The notes beneath the pieces are model-generated. The model searched no databases. It was not told the origin of the DNA and saw only the letters and a list, made by a program, of their open reading frames with translations. 64,000 nt of DNA from NCBI GenBank assembly GCA_034440635.1, contig JAOTON010000040.1, positions 558,001 through 622,000 of the forward strand. Reading direction: 5' to 3'. Positions 31,146 to 44,099 of this stretch are shown here, one piece after another. Made by a program: the position numbers and the translations under genes. How positions within the stretch are numbered: position 1 is the stretch's first letter; every line of letters starts with the position of its first letter. This DNA is from Lepas anatifera (lineage: Eukaryota > Arthropoda > Thecostraca > Lepadidae).

Positions 31146-33684
31146 CTGTTGTCCGTAGTAGTAGTTGTTGTCTGTTCTGAGGACTGGTTTCAGATACTTG
31201 AAACTTGCAGGGATGAAAGGCAGGAACCAATAAAAAATCCCGACGGCTGCAGATTTTCGAATTTTGCAAAAACGTTTCCAAAATTTTGGATTATATTTTT
31301 CAAAACTTTTATTTTTCTATTTTTCTATTTTTAGTCTACAGCTCTCAAACTTACACTCTTTTACACACAATCAATTACCAGTTGTTGCTCAAAGTTTGAA
31401 GCAAAAATCCAAATTTGTACTTCCAAAATGATTTTTTGAAACTTTTACCTCCAACTTGTAAGGAAATGCATTACCAAAGTTATAAGTTCGAAATATCTGA
31501 AGATATGATGCTAGGTGTTCCAAACTGGATTTTTACAGACAGAATGGACTGTGCATTACTGCATAGACACTAAACTGAACCAAAAGCATAATTTTGAAGG
31601 TCAGTTTTGGCCCTTTTTCCAAAACATTGCAATTATGGCCTAAAACTTTAAAACCATATAACTTTCAAAATTCTGGACATTTTTGAGTGCAGTTTTCTTT
31701 GTTGAGATGGGTATTGTCATTACAACAACATATTCTAAACTCAAATTTCTGAGTTAATGGGAAATATTTTTCTGCAAAAATACAATATTTTTTGTTTTTT
31801 TGGGAATTTATGACTATATATTTCCAAATTTTCTTTTCGAAATTGGTACCAAAAAAAGCCCGGCTCAAGTTCTACAACCGTCTGCCTGACCATACCCGCG
31901 CGTCTCCCATAGGTTTTGAGCTATATGATGACAAAGACTGAATTTGATGCGGTTTTCATAGATTGTCATAGATTCATCACGTGATAAAGTGCCTTTATAC
32001 TCAACTGAGATATATGGCTCTCTCTATACTTGTAGTATGGGAAATTATGAGCTCTGCCGTTTTTGTTTCATGACGCTCAGACGACTAGTCCGCCACTGAG
32101 GGGCAAAATACTTCGGTCCCGTTTTTTTCGCAGGAGTCGTGACGTCATTCTGCCCTTCTTGCATGGACCTTCTGTGCTGCGGCAGTGGGCTGCAGGCGGT
32201 AAATGCGTGCAAGAAAGGCATAACATTTTTATCCGAGTGCATACAGCGGGTGGCTAGCCGGTCGGGGCGGACGGGAACCTAACTAGAAGGCAGTGGGTGC
32301 CGAGGCGTGTTTAGAGATCCGAGGAAGTGAGCAGTGATGCCCTCAGGTATCTAGGGAACGGTAGCAGGGTCCAGAGGCGTGCTGGGATAGCTCATGGGAA
32401 ACTTTTCGGACGGGGGAGCAGTGAGGATGGGGGCTGGTACGGGACTGGAGCCTTCCCCGCCATTGCCTCGGAACAGCTTCTGTGTTTGTATTAACCATAG
32501 ATATTCTGACATTGGGGGGGAAACTTCAGCCCCTAGCTCCGCCCATTGTATCTACCACCATTTGAATAGCCACCATGGATGTATATAAGCATATGAAAGA
32601 TTGAAGATTTCGTTGCACTCCGTACCAAATTACCGAACAATATCAATGAGAGGCAATCGACCATGCAGATTTCGAATGTGGTATTCAGGTCAACAAAAGG
32701 TCACTGCGCATGCGCACTGGAACTAATGGTAACAGAGGCTATCTCGGCAACCTACGGGTCGATTTTCTTGAAATTTTGTGAACAGAAGAATATCACGAAA
32801 TGTAAGTCAAAATTGTCATTGAAGCTGCACTGCTCTGCGCATGCGCAGCAGAAATTATGAAAATAAGCCTGAAAGGCGAGGGTATTTCAGAGGAGGACCT
32901 GAACAGAGGGAAAGCCAGCGTGCTTAAAGTTAGAATGAATGTTTTGTCACCCTTGGTAACAACAAAGTTCAGTGCGCATGTGCATTAGAACTTATGGTCA
33001 TGGAGGCTATCTCGGGAGCCAATAGACCGATTTCGCTCAAATTTTTGCGAGTAAAAGCAGAGTAGCATCTGCTAATCCTAATTGATGGCATTATGACGCT
33101 GCACTATTATGCGCATGTGCAGTAGAAATTCTAAGGAATAATAGGCTCTAAGGGATCATTTAGACCAGGAGACAAACAAACGGCATATTAACATGCTTCA
33201 GTCAACTATAACGGTATCTTTGCTCTCATTCACTGCATACGTTACTGTGCATGCGGACTGGGAGTAGGGTAACCGAAGCTAACTCGTTAACAAATTGGCT
33301 GAATTGGGTGAAAATCTGCAGGTATAGGTGAAATACGGTCGGCAAACCCATCATATTTTATCATGTATATCCTTTCTTCTGGTCATGCCCAGTCTTTACT
33401 TAACAAAACAACCATTATACGTGTGGTTATCTATGTGATGACATGAACAGAGGGCAAACGTGACGCAGTGTGCAGAGACATGCTAATGTAGCAAAACAAG
33501 GGCTTACACAGGGGATTGAATGGAGCCATAACGAGAACACAAAACCTAAAACTCCAACATTGCGTTGTTGTAAGTATCAAACTGCTGAAAACACTCGCCT
33601 GTCAATCGAACTGTTTGGCTAACGTACATTGTCACCGGCTTCTCCTGCGCCGGAGCGGCACCTGCCGAGGCCGCAGGCCGAGGT
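31146..33684 (+). mobile_element. Gamma unit 1 of the head-to-tail array
   Basis: It opens TGTTCTGAGGACTGGTTTCAGA (TCTGA/TCAGA hairpin) and has an AT-rich body to about 32600. Then come roughly three tandem copies of a 273-280 bp block (GAACAGAGGG-like words near 32896, 33168 and 33443; several GCGCATGCGC words). It ends with box GTCACCGGCTTCT (33631-33643) and a hairpin to 33684. There is no coding sequence. A near-identical copy lies at 41556-44099. Sub-terminal inverted boxes, terminal hairpin and internal tandem repeats resemble Helentron-associated elements. Confidence 0.7.
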
Positions 33685-34734
33685 AGTTGTTGTCTGTTGT
33701 TGTCTGTTCTGAGCGCTGGTATCAGAGACCTAAAACTTTTGTGGATAGAAGGCACTTCCAAATGAATAAGCACGACGGTTGTCAATTTTCAAAATTTTCA
33801 AAATTTTGCCTGGAATTTTGCATTATGTGAGTTTTAACTTTTATTTTTCTATTTTTTGCTAATTCATCTAGACTCTTCAAACTTGCACCCTTTTACATCA
33901 GGGAAATTTGTAGTTCACACAAAAAGTTGGAAAGAAAAAGCTTTAAATTTAGGCCTCTAAATTAGCTTTTAAACTTTGCACCCTAAATTTGGCATAAAAC
34001 TCATGGTCTAAACTACAGGCTCGAAATATCTAAAGCTACAGCAGTTCAGGTTCTGAGTCAAATATCAACTGAAAGTTTGGTTTGTGCAGTACTGCACAAA
34101 CACAGAAACAAAACAAAAACGGAAATTTAAGGGTCCTTTCTGGCCCATTCCGTGAAGGTCTGCATTTCCCAAAATATCATTTAAACCCTTATATCTTCCG
34201 ATGTAATTGATAAAAATTAGTTCCCATTTCAGATAATAAAAGAGAATAGCCTCCTTTATTATATATTTAGAGATAACAACTTTCAGACTGAAACTTTTTA
34301 TTTTATAGGCAAAAATAAAATATAAGTTTTTAAAATTTTTATTCTCAGCCCCCTGGTTTCCAGACCATGATAGCTACGGTATTGAACTTAACACGGCTGG
34401 ATAGAAAACTTCGTTGCCGTCATTTTTCTCACTCATACCCCCACTTATCTCTTACGGCTTCCGCGCTAACAGCCGTAAAATACATTTCGAAGTGGTAATT
34501 TTATCGGTTCATTTTTGCTTCACACCAGGATTTCGAATGGTTAATATAGATGGAAGTGGATAAAATTCGGCAAAAAGCTAGTTCAAAGACATATCTTGCC
34601 ATCGCAGCAGGTTGCATATCATAGCAACAACAGTGTACCTTTAATTAAATGTAATACACAATGCTAGTATGTTTCCCGCTCGAAACCTCACCCCGCCGTT
34701 CGGCCGTAGCGTCGCTGCGGCCGGCGCACTTGTA

Positions 34735-35190
34735 GCTGCTATGCGAGACAGATACCATAGCTATCTACGCATGCTATAGACCAGCGCGAATGCCCGGTGG
34801 TGGCAGGGTAGTCTGTCTCGTTTCGGCTCCTCTACTCGTGCGGCGGGCGCGTTGTCTACTAGATATTCATATCAGTCGGACGGCCGGGTGGCGGCCGTGC
34901 GGTAAGGGCCTGCGCGCTGCGGCGACTTGCGACGAATGAAAAACAAAATGGTGGTCAGGAACTGGTTTGCTTGTTTGGTTTGTTGTGTTTTGTTTCTTTA
35001 TGTGTGTCCAAATTTTACTGTGTATGTGTGTGATAGGTCCGGTAAAAGTGATGTGTTTTATGAGAGAGATAAGAGAGGCCCCACCACTTAAGCCTTCGGG
35101 CTTTTGCGTCAATCTATTTGTTATAACTGTCATATTGTTTCCGTCCAATAAAAGTTTAGCATCTGTCTATCTATCTACCCACTAGTTAAT
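34735..35190 (+). mobile_element. 3' end of a non-LTR retrotransposon, copy 1
   Basis: Non-coding sequence with a perfect AAGCC-TTCG-GGCTT hairpin (about 35089-35102), then CAATAAAAGTTTAGCATC and TCTATCTATCTA. A UUCG-type stem-loop just before a short microsatellite tail is typical of CR1/L2-like LINE 3' ends. A copy at 48725-49180 is nearly identical and is followed by the same flank, so both derive from one insertion that was duplicated. The upstream coding part is missing. Confidence 0.6.
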
Positions 35191-35334
35191 GCATCCTCTA
35201 ACCATAGGTAGCACTGGCCAAAGGATCCACCGTTGCACACCATTTCTTTCCCAGCCGAATAAACCTCTTTGTGGTAATACCATGACACGTGACTCCTTGC
35301 ACTCCCTGCTTAAATAAACTTAATAAGCAGTGGC

Positions 35335-37765
35335 GGATCCAGGCCATTAGTATGGGGGGTGGGGCTAAGGAGCTCGAGCATAGGCGGATCCAAGACATAA
35401 GTACCGGGGTGGGGCTAGTGAGCTCGAGCATAGGCGGATCCAGGACATCAGTTCGAGGGTGGGGTTAAGGAGCTCGAGCATAGGCGGACCCAGGACATCA
35501 GTACGAGGGTGGGCTAAATAGATCGAGCATAGGCGAATCCAGGACATCAGCACGGAGGTGGGGCTAAGGAGCTCGAGCATAGGCGGATCCAGGACATCAG
35601 TACAGGGGTGGGGCTAAGGAGTTCGAGCATAGGCGGAACCAGGACATCAGTACGGGGATGGGCCTAAGGAGCTCGATCATAGGCGGATCCAGGACATCAG
35701 TTCGGGGGTGGGGCTAAGGAGCTCGAGCATAGGCGGATCCAGGACATCAGTACGGGGGTGGTGTTAAGGAGCTCGAGCATAAGCGGATTCAGCTCATCAG
35801 TACGGGGGTGGGGCTCGGGAGCTCGAGCATAGGTGGATCCAGGACATCAGCAGGGGGTGGGGGCTAAGGAGTTCAAGCATAGGCGGATCCAGGGCAGTAC
35901 AGAGGTGGGGCTACGGAGTTCGAGCATAGGCGGATCCAGGACATCAGTAAGGGGTGGGGTAAGGAGCTCGAACATAGGCGAATCCAGGACATCAGTAGGG
36001 GGTAGGGGCTAAGGAGTTCGGGTATAGGCGGATCCAGGACATCAGTACGGAGGTGGGGCAAAGAAGTTCGAGCATAGGCGGATCCAGGACATCAGTACGG
36101 GGGTGGGGCTAAGGAGCTCGAGCATAGGCGGATCCAGGACATCAGTGCGGGGTGGGGCTAAGGAGCTCGAGTAAAGGCGGATCCAGGACATCAATACGGG
36201 GGTGGGGCTAAGGGGCTGGAGCATAGGCGGATCCAGGACATAAGTATGGGTGTGGGGCTAAGGAGCTCGAGCAGAGGCGGATCCAGGACATCAGTACGGG
36301 GCTGGGGCTAAGGAGCTGGAGCATAGGCGGATCCAGGACATAAGTATGGGTGTGGGGCTAAGGAGCTCGAGCAGAGGCGGATCCAGGACATCAGTACGGG
36401 GGTGGGGCTAAGGGCTCGAGTATAGGCGGATCAAGGACATCAGCACGGGGGTAGGGGCTAAAGAGTTCGAGCATAGGCGGATCCAGGATATCAGTACGAG
36501 TGTGGGGCTAAGGAGTTCGAGCATAAGCGGATTCAGGACATCAGTACGGGGGTGGGGCTCGGGAGCTCGGGCATAGGCGAATCCAGGACATCAGTAGAGG
36601 GTCGGGGCTGAGCATAGGCGGTTCCAGGGCAATACAGAGGTGGGGCTAAGGAGCTCGAGCAGAGGCGGATCCAGGACATCAGTACGGAGGTGGGGCTAAG
36701 GGGCTCGAGTATAGGCAGATCAAGGACATCAGTACGGGGGTGGGGCTAAAGAGCTCGAGCATAAGCGGATCCAGGACATCAGCACGGGGGTGGGGCTAAG
36801 GAGATCGAGCATAGGCGGATCCAGGACATCTGTACGGGGGTGGGGCTAAGGAGCTGGAGCATAGGCGGATCCAGGACATAAGTATGGGTGTGGGGCTAAG
36901 GAGCTCGAATAGAGGTGGATCCAGGACATCAGTACGGGGGTGGGGCTAAGGGGCTCGAGTATAGGCGGATCAAGGACATCAGTACGGGGGTGGGGCTAAG
37001 GAGCTCGAGCATAAGCGGATCCAGGACATCAGCACGGGGGTAGGGGCTAAAGAGTTCGAGCATAGGCGGATCCAGGATATCAGTACGAGGGTGGGGCTAA
37101 GGAGCTCGAGCATAAGCGGAGCCAGGATATCAGTACGGGGGTAGAGGCCAAGGAGTTTGAGCATAGGCGGATCCAGCATATCGGTACGGGGATTGGGCTA
37201 AGGAGATCCAGCATAGGCGGATCCAGGACATCTGTACGGAGGTGAGGCTAAGGAGCTCGAGCATAGGCGGATCCAGGACATCAGTATGGGTGTCGGGCTA
37301 AGGAGCTCGAGCAGAGGCGGATCCAGGACATCAGTACGGGACTGGGGTAAGAGGCTCGAGTATAGGCGGATCAAAGACATCAGTACGGAGGTGGGGCTAA
37401 GGAGCTCGAGCATAAGCGGATCCAGGGCATCAAGGGGCTAAAGAGTTAAAACAGGTAGGGGCTAAAGAGTTAAAACATAAGCGGATCCAGGACATCAGTA
37501 CGGGGGTGGGGCTAAGGAGCTCGAGCATAAGCGGATTCAGGACATCAGTACGTGGGTGGGGCTCGGGAGCTCGAGCATAGGCGGATCCAGGACATCAGTA
37601 GGGGTAGGGGCTAAGGATTTCAAGCATAGGCGGATCCAGGGCAGTATAGAGGTGGGGCTACGGAGTTCGAGCATAGGCAGATCCAGGACATATGTAAGGG
37701 GGTGGGGTAAGGAGCTCGAGCATAGGCGGATCCAGGACATCAGTTCGGTGGTGGGGCTGAGGTCT
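35335..37765 (+). repeat. 50-bp satellite, block 1
   Basis: About 48 units of AGGCGGATCCAGGACATCAG + TACGGGGGTGGGGCTAAGGA + GCTCGAGCAT. The block opens with CAGTGGCGGATCCAGG, a classic hAT-type terminus, and each unit carries the CATAGGCGGATCCAGG terminus of the miniature elements at 4.8, 11.6, 39.4 and 45.3 kb. Short frames on both strands follow the repeat. Confidence 0.92.
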
Positions 37766-39357
37766 CGAGCTGGGGACATAACTCGGTAACAAATAGGCTG
37801 AATTGGGTGAAAATCTGCAGGTATAGGTGAAATACCGTCGGAAAACCCATCATATTTTATATCGTATCTCCTTTCTTCTCGTCATGCCCAGTCTTTGTTT
37901 AACAAAACAAACATTATGCGTGTGTTTATTTCTTTGATGATATGAACAGAGGGAAGGCGTGGTGCAGTATGCAGAGACATGCTAATTTAGGAAAACATGG
38001 GCCTAGACAGGGGATTAAATGGAGCCATAATGAGAACACAAAACCTAAAACTCCAACATTGCGTTGTTATAAGTATCAAACTGCTGAAAAAACTCGCCTG
38101 TCAATCGAAATGTTTGGCTAACGTACATTGTCACCGGCTTCTCCTGCGCCAGAGCGGCACCTGCCGAGGCCGCAGGCTGAGGTTGTTGTTGTTGTTGTTG
38201 TTCTGTTCTGAGCGCTGGTATCAGAGACCTTAAACTTTTGTGGATAGAAGGCACTTCCAAATGAATAAGCACCACGGTTGTCAATTTTTAAAATTTTCAA
38301 AATTTTTCCCAGAATTTTGCATTATGTGATTTTTGACTTTTATTTTTCTATTTTTTTGCTAATTCATCTACAGTCTTCAAACTTGCACCCTTTTACATCA
38401 GGGAAATTTGTAGATCACACAAAAAGTTGGAAAGAAAAAGCTTTAAATTTAGGGCTCTAAATTAGCTTTTAAACTTTGCACCCTAAATTTGGCATAAAAT
38501 TCATGGTCTAAACTACAGGCTCGAAATATCTGAAGCTACAGCAGTTCAGGTTCTGAGTCAAATATCAACTTAAAGGCCGGTTTGTGCAGTACTGCACGAA
38601 CACAGAAACAAAACAAAAACGGAAATTTAAGGGTCCTTTTTGGCCCATTCCGTGAAGGTCTCCATTTCCCAAAATATCATTCAAACCCTTATATCTTCCG
38701 ATCTAATTGATAAAAATTAGTTCCCATTTCAGATAATAAAAGAGAATAGCCTCCTTTATTATATATTTAGAGATAAAAACTTTTAGACGGAAACTTTTTA
38801 TTTTATAGGCAAAAATAAAATATAAGTTTTTAAAATTTTTATTCTCAGCCCCCTGGTTTCTAGACCATGATAGCTACGGTATTGAACTTAACACGGCTGG
38901 ATAGAAAACTTCGTTGCCGTCATTTTTCTCACTCATACCCCCCACTTATCTCTTACGGCTTCCGCGCTATAAGCCGTAAAATACATTTCAAAGTGGTAAT
39001 TTTATCAGTTCATTTTTGCTTCACACCGGGGTTTAGGGTGGTTAGAGTCATTGAGGGAAATGAGATTTTGCATGCAGCTAGGTAAGAGATATATGTCGAC
39101 ATTCCATCTGCATAGATATCAATGAAACACCAAGTTACCTTTACAAACATGCCGTTTCTCCACGCAACGTTGTAGCAAATCACCACGCGTCACCCCTGCG
39201 TCCACGCCGCGGCAACGCCGGCGATCGGCGCGGCCGTTTCTGTTTATTTATGGTCTGGTAAAAAAGTACCCAATACTACCCATAATGCATCACAAGTAGT
39301 TAGAGTACCGTAAAAGTCCGAGTTTACAATAAGAGTATTATGTTTCTGTTTTTGGAC

Positions 39358-39775
39358 CATGGGTGGATCCAGGGAAAAAGTAGGCTACGTGCCCCCCCAT
39401 TCTCCCCCCATCCCCCTCCCCCAACCCCCAATCGACCATCGGCGCCGTCTGAAATTCTAAAGACACGCCTCTCAAGGTCGATGACGCTCCCTGAAATGTC
39501 GCTTCCCATACGCGGATCCAGGATTGCCTATCGGGGGCGAGGTGAAAGGGGGAACTTAATGGTGGGCGCTATCTACACCAGGGACGCCACTTTTGGCCGG
39601 AAAACCTATCAAGTAGGCGCTAAAACCTATCAGTAGACCCCGATTCCTGCATCTCGGGGAAAACGACATTTCAGGGGGTGCCATCGAACTTTCAAGGGGT
39701 TTCCGGGACAATTTCAGGGGGCGCTAAGATTCTATGGGGGGCACCTGTCCCCTTTCCCTATTGGATCCGCCTATG
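39358..39775. mobile_element. hAT-type miniature element, copy in beta unit 2
   Basis: Termini CATGGGTGGATCCAGG and TTGGATCCGCCTATG. Internal phrases GGCCGGAAAACCTATCA and CATTTCAGGGGG are shared with 4786-5064. A second internal CGGATCCAGGATTGCC end near 39512 suggests a partial nested copy. No target duplication is visible. Confidence 0.7.
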
Positions 39776-39809
39776 TCGTTTCGGGGGGGCACGGAGGTGG
39801 GGTCGTTAC

Positions 39810-41070
39810 GGGTGAGGGGGTAAGGAGCTCGAGCATAAGCGGATCCAGGACATCAGCTTGGGGGTAGGGGCTAAAGAGTTCGAGCATAGGCACACCCAGG
39901 ACATCAGTACGAGGGTGGGGCTAGGGAGTTAGAGCATAGGCGGATCCAGGACATCGGTACGAGGGTCGGGCTAGGGAGTTAGAGCATAGGCGGATCCAGG
40001 ACATCGGTACGAGGGTCGGGCTAGGGAGTTAGAGCATAGGCGGATCCACGACATTAGTACGGGGATGGGTCTAAGCAGCTGAGCATTAGCGGATTCAGGA
40101 CATCAGTACGGGGTGAGACTCGGGAGTTCCAGCATAGGCGGATCCAGGACATCAGTAGGGGGTAGGGGCTACGGAGTTCGAGCCTAGGCGGATCCAGGGT
40201 ATTAGTACGGGGATGGGGCTAAGGAGATCGAGCATAGGCGGATCTAGGACATCTGTACGGGGGTGGAGAAAAGGAGCTCGAGCATAGGCTGATCCAGGAC
40301 ATCAGTATGGGTGTGGGGCTAAGGAGCTCGAGCAGAGGCGGATCTAGGACATCAGTACGGCGGTGGGGCTAAAGGGCTTGAGTATAGGCGGATCAAGGAC
40401 ATCAGTACGGGGATGAGGCTAAGGAGCTCGAGCATAAGCGGATCCAGGACATCAGCACGTGGGTAGGGGCTAAAGAGTTCGAATATAGGCGGATCCAGGA
40501 CATCAGTACGGGGGTGGGGCTAAGAAGCTCGAGCATAAGCGGATTCAGCTGATCAGTACGGGGGTGGGGCTTGGGAGCTCGAGCATAGGCGGATCTAGGA
40601 CATCAGTACGGGGGTGGGGCTCGGGCGTTCCAGCATAGACGGATCCAGGACATTAGTAGGGTGGTAGGGGCTAAAGAGTTCGAGTGTAGGCGAATCCAGG
40701 GCAGGACGGAGGTGGGGCTACGGAGTTCGAGCATAGGCAGATCCAGGACATCAGTTCGGGGGTGGGGCTAAGGAGCTCGAGCATAGGCGGATCCAGGACA
40801 TCAGCATGGGGGTAGGGGCTAAAGAGTTCGAGCATAGGCAGACCCAGGACATCAGTACGAGGGTGGGGCTAGGGAGTTAGAGCATAGGCGGATCCAGGAC
40901 ATCGGTACGAGGGTCGGGCTAGGGAGTTAGAGCATAGGCGGATCCAGGGCAGTATAGAGGTGGGGCTACGGAGTTCGAGCATAGGCAGATCCAGGACATA
41001 TGTAAGGGGGTGGGGTAAGGAGCTCCAGCATAGGCGGATCCAGGACATCAGTTCGGTGGTGGGGCTGAGG
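39810..41070 (+). repeat. 50-bp satellite, block 2
   Basis: About 25 units of the same AGGCGGATCCAGGACATCAG family, with local three-unit duplications (for example 39915-40040). Confidence 0.92.
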
Positions 41071-41496
41071 TCTCGAGCTGGGGCATAACTCGGTAACAAA
41101 TAGGCTGAATTGGGTGAAAATCTGCAAGTATAGGTGAAATACCGTCGGAAAACCCATCATATTTTATATTAAATCTCCTTTCTTCTCGTCATGCCCAGTC
41201 TTTGCTTAACAAAACAAACATTATGCGTGTGTTTATTTATTTCATGACATGAACAGAGGGCAAGCGTGGTGCAGTATGCAGAGACATGCTAATTTAGGAA
41301 AACATGGGCCTAGACAGGGGATTGAATGGAGCCATAATGAGAACACAAGACCTAAAGTCCCAACATTGCGTTGTTATAAGTATCAAAGTGCTGAAAAAAA
41401 CTCGCCTGTCAATCGAACTGTTTGGCTAACGTACATTGTCACCGGCTTCTCCTGCGCCAGAGCGGCACCTGCCGAGGCCGCAGGCCGAGGTTGTTG

Positions 41497-41555
41497 TCAG
41501 AAGCCGGTGACGAACGAAGTGAGAAACGGCTTCTATACTGACAGTTTTTTGTTCT
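41497..41555 (+). repeat. Single A-prime hairpin cassette
   Basis: GTCAGAAGCCGGTGACGAAC..., arm CGGCTTCTATACTGACAG, and the same tail as the 31087 unit. It lies between the end of beta unit 2 and the start of gamma unit 2. Confidence 0.9.
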
Positions 41556-44099
41556 CTGTTGTCCGTAGTAGTAGTTGTTGTCTGTTCTGAGGACTGGTTT
41601 CAGATACTTGAAACTTGCAGGGATGAAAGGCAGGAACCAATAAAAATCCCGACGGCTGCAGATTTTCGAATTTTGCAAAAACGTTTCCAAAATTTTGGAT
41701 TATATTTTTCAAAACTTTTATTTTTCTATTTTTCTATTTTTAGTCTACAGCTCTCAAACTTACACTCTTTTACACACAATCAATTACCAGTTGTTGCTCA
41801 AAGTTTGAAGCAAACAATCCAAATTTGTACTTCCAAAATGATTTTTTGAAACTTTTACCTCCAACTTGTAAGGAAATGCATTACCAAAGTTATAAGTTAG
41901 AAATATCTGAAGATATGATGCTAGGTGTTCCAAACTGGATTTTTACAGACAGAATGGACTGTGCATTACTGCATAGACACTAAACTGAACCAAAAGCATA
42001 ATTTTGAAGGTCAGTTTTGGCCCTTTTTCCAAAACATTGCAATTATGGCCTAAAACTTTAAAACCATATAACTTTCAAAATTCTGGACATTTTTGAGTGC
42101 AGTTTTCTTTGTTGAGATGGGTATTGTCATTACAACAACATATTCTAAACTCAAATTTCTGAGTTAATGGGAAATATTTTTCTGCAAAAAATACAATATT
42201 TTTTTGTTTTTTTGGGAATTTATGACTATATATTTCCAAATTTTCTTTTCGAAATTGGTACCAAAAAAAGCCCGGCTCAAGTTCTACAACCGTCTGCCTG
42301 ACCATACCCGCGCGTCTCCCATAGGTTTTGAGCTATATGATGACAAAGACTGAATTTGATGCGGTTTTCATAGATTGTCATAGATTCATCACGTGATAAA
42401 GTGCCTTTATACTCAACTGAGATATATGGCTCTCTCTATACTTGTAGTATGGGAAATTATGAGCTCTGCCGTTTTTGTTTCATGACGCTCAGACGACTAG
42501 TCCGCCACTGAGGGGCAAAATACTTCGGTCCCGTTTTTTTCGCAGGAGTCGTGACGTCATTCTGCCCTTCTTGCATGGACCTTCTGTGCTGCGGCAGTGG
42601 GCTGCAGGCGGTAAATGCGTGCAAGAAAGGCATAACATTTTTATCCGAGTGCATACAGCGGGTGGCTAGCCGGTCGGGGCGGACGGGAACCTAACTAGAA
42701 GGCAGAGGGTGCCGAGGCGTGTTTAGAGATCCGAGGAAGTGAGCAGTGATGCCCTCAGGTATCTAGGGAACGGTAGCAGGGTCCAGAGGCGTGCTGGGAT
42801 AGCTCATGGGAAACTTTTCGGACGGGGGAGCAGTGAGGATGGGGGCTGGTACGGGACTGGAGCCTTCCCCGCCATTGCCTCGGAACAGCTTCTGTGTTTG
42901 TATTAACCATAGATATTCTGACATTGGGGGGAGGGAACTTCAGCCCCTAGCTCCGCCCATTGTATCTACCACCATTTGAATAGCCACCATGGATGTATAT
43001 AAGCATATGAAAGATTGAAGATTTCGTTGCACTCCGTACCAAATTACCGAACAATATCAATGAGAGGCAATCGACCATGCAGATTTCGAATGTGGTATTC
43101 AGGTCAACAAAAGGTCACTGCGCATGCGCACTGGAACTAATGGTAACAGAGGCTATCTCGGCAACCTACGGGTCGATTTTCTTGAAATTTTGTGAACAGA
43201 AGAATATCACGAAATGTAAGTCAAAATTGTCATTGAAGCTGCACTGCTCTGCGCATGCGCAGCAGAAATTATGAAAATAAGCCTGAAAGGCGAGGGTATT
43301 TCAGAGGAGGACCTGAACAGAGGGAAAGCCAGCGTGCTTAAAGTTAGAATGAATGTTTTGTCACCCTTGGTAACAACAAAGTTCAGTGCGCATGTGCATT
43401 AGAACTTATGGTCATGGAGGCTATCTCGGGAGCCAATAGACCGATTTCGCTCAAATTTTTGCGAGTAAAAGCAGAGTAGCATCTGCTAATCCTAATTGAT
43501 GGCATTATGACGCTGCACTATTATGCGCATGTGCAGTAGAAATTCTAAGGAATAATAGGCTCTAAGGGATCATTTAGACCAGGAGACAAACAAACGGCAT
43601 ATTAACATGCTTCAGTCAACTATAACGGTATCTTTGCTCTCATTCACTGCATACGTTACTGTGCATGCGGACTGGGAGTAGGGTAACCGAAGCTAACTCG
43701 TTAACAAATTGGCTGAATTGGGTGAAAATCTGCAGGTATAGGTGAAATACGGTCGGCAAACCCATCATATTTTATCATGTATATCCTTTCTTCTGGTCAT
43801 GCCCAGTCTTTACTTAACAAAACAACCATTATACGTGTGGTTATCTATGTGATGACATGAACAGAGGGCAAACGTGACGCAGTGTGCAGAGACATGCTAA
43901 TGTAGCAAAACAAGGGCTTACACAGGGGATTGAATGGAGCCATAACGAGAACACAAAACCTAAAACTCCAACATTGCGTTGTTGTAAGTATCAAACTGCT
44001 GAAAACACTCGCCTGTCAATCGAACTGTTTGGCTAACGTACATTGTCACCGGCTTCTCCTGCGCCGGAGCGGCACTCCGCCGAGGCCGCAGGCCGAGGT
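41556..44099 (+). mobile_element. Gamma unit 2, near-identical to gamma unit 1
   Basis: It aligns by eye with 31146-33684 at an offset of 10410-10414 bp with only scattered single-base changes and small indels. It has the same internal tandem blocks and ends with box GTCACCGGCTTCT (44045-44057). The similarity indicates a recent duplication of about 2.6 kb. No coding sequence. Confidence 0.75.

Larger units (their letters stand above)
33685..38183 (+). mobile_element. Beta unit 1 (expanded by a LINE end and a 50-bp satellite)
   Basis: It starts with TTG tracts and TGTTCTGAGCGCTGGTATCAGA. The body to about 34640 is distantly similar to alpha (shared TTTTATAGGCA and CTCCTGGTTCC-like segments in the same order). 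It then contains a LINE 3' end (34735-35190), the 50-bp satellite (35335-37765) and the common terminal stretch with box GTCACCGGCTTCT (38130-38142) and hairpin to 38183. No coding sequence is supported. Confidence 0.65.
38184..41491 (+). mobile_element. Beta unit 2
   Basis: A beta body at 38203-39100 is followed by GC-rich sequence to 39250, a hAT-type miniature element (39358-39775), a satellite block (39810-41070) and the common end with box GTCACCGGCTTCT (41438-41450) and hairpin to 41491. It has the same order of parts as beta unit 3 (44100-48619), so the two are tandem duplicates with different satellite lengths. Confidence 0.65.

Noticed and set aside
39350..39783. Target duplication for the miniature element in beta unit 2
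   Set aside because: Flanks TTTTGGAC and TCGTTTCG do not match, so I kept only the terminus-based call.
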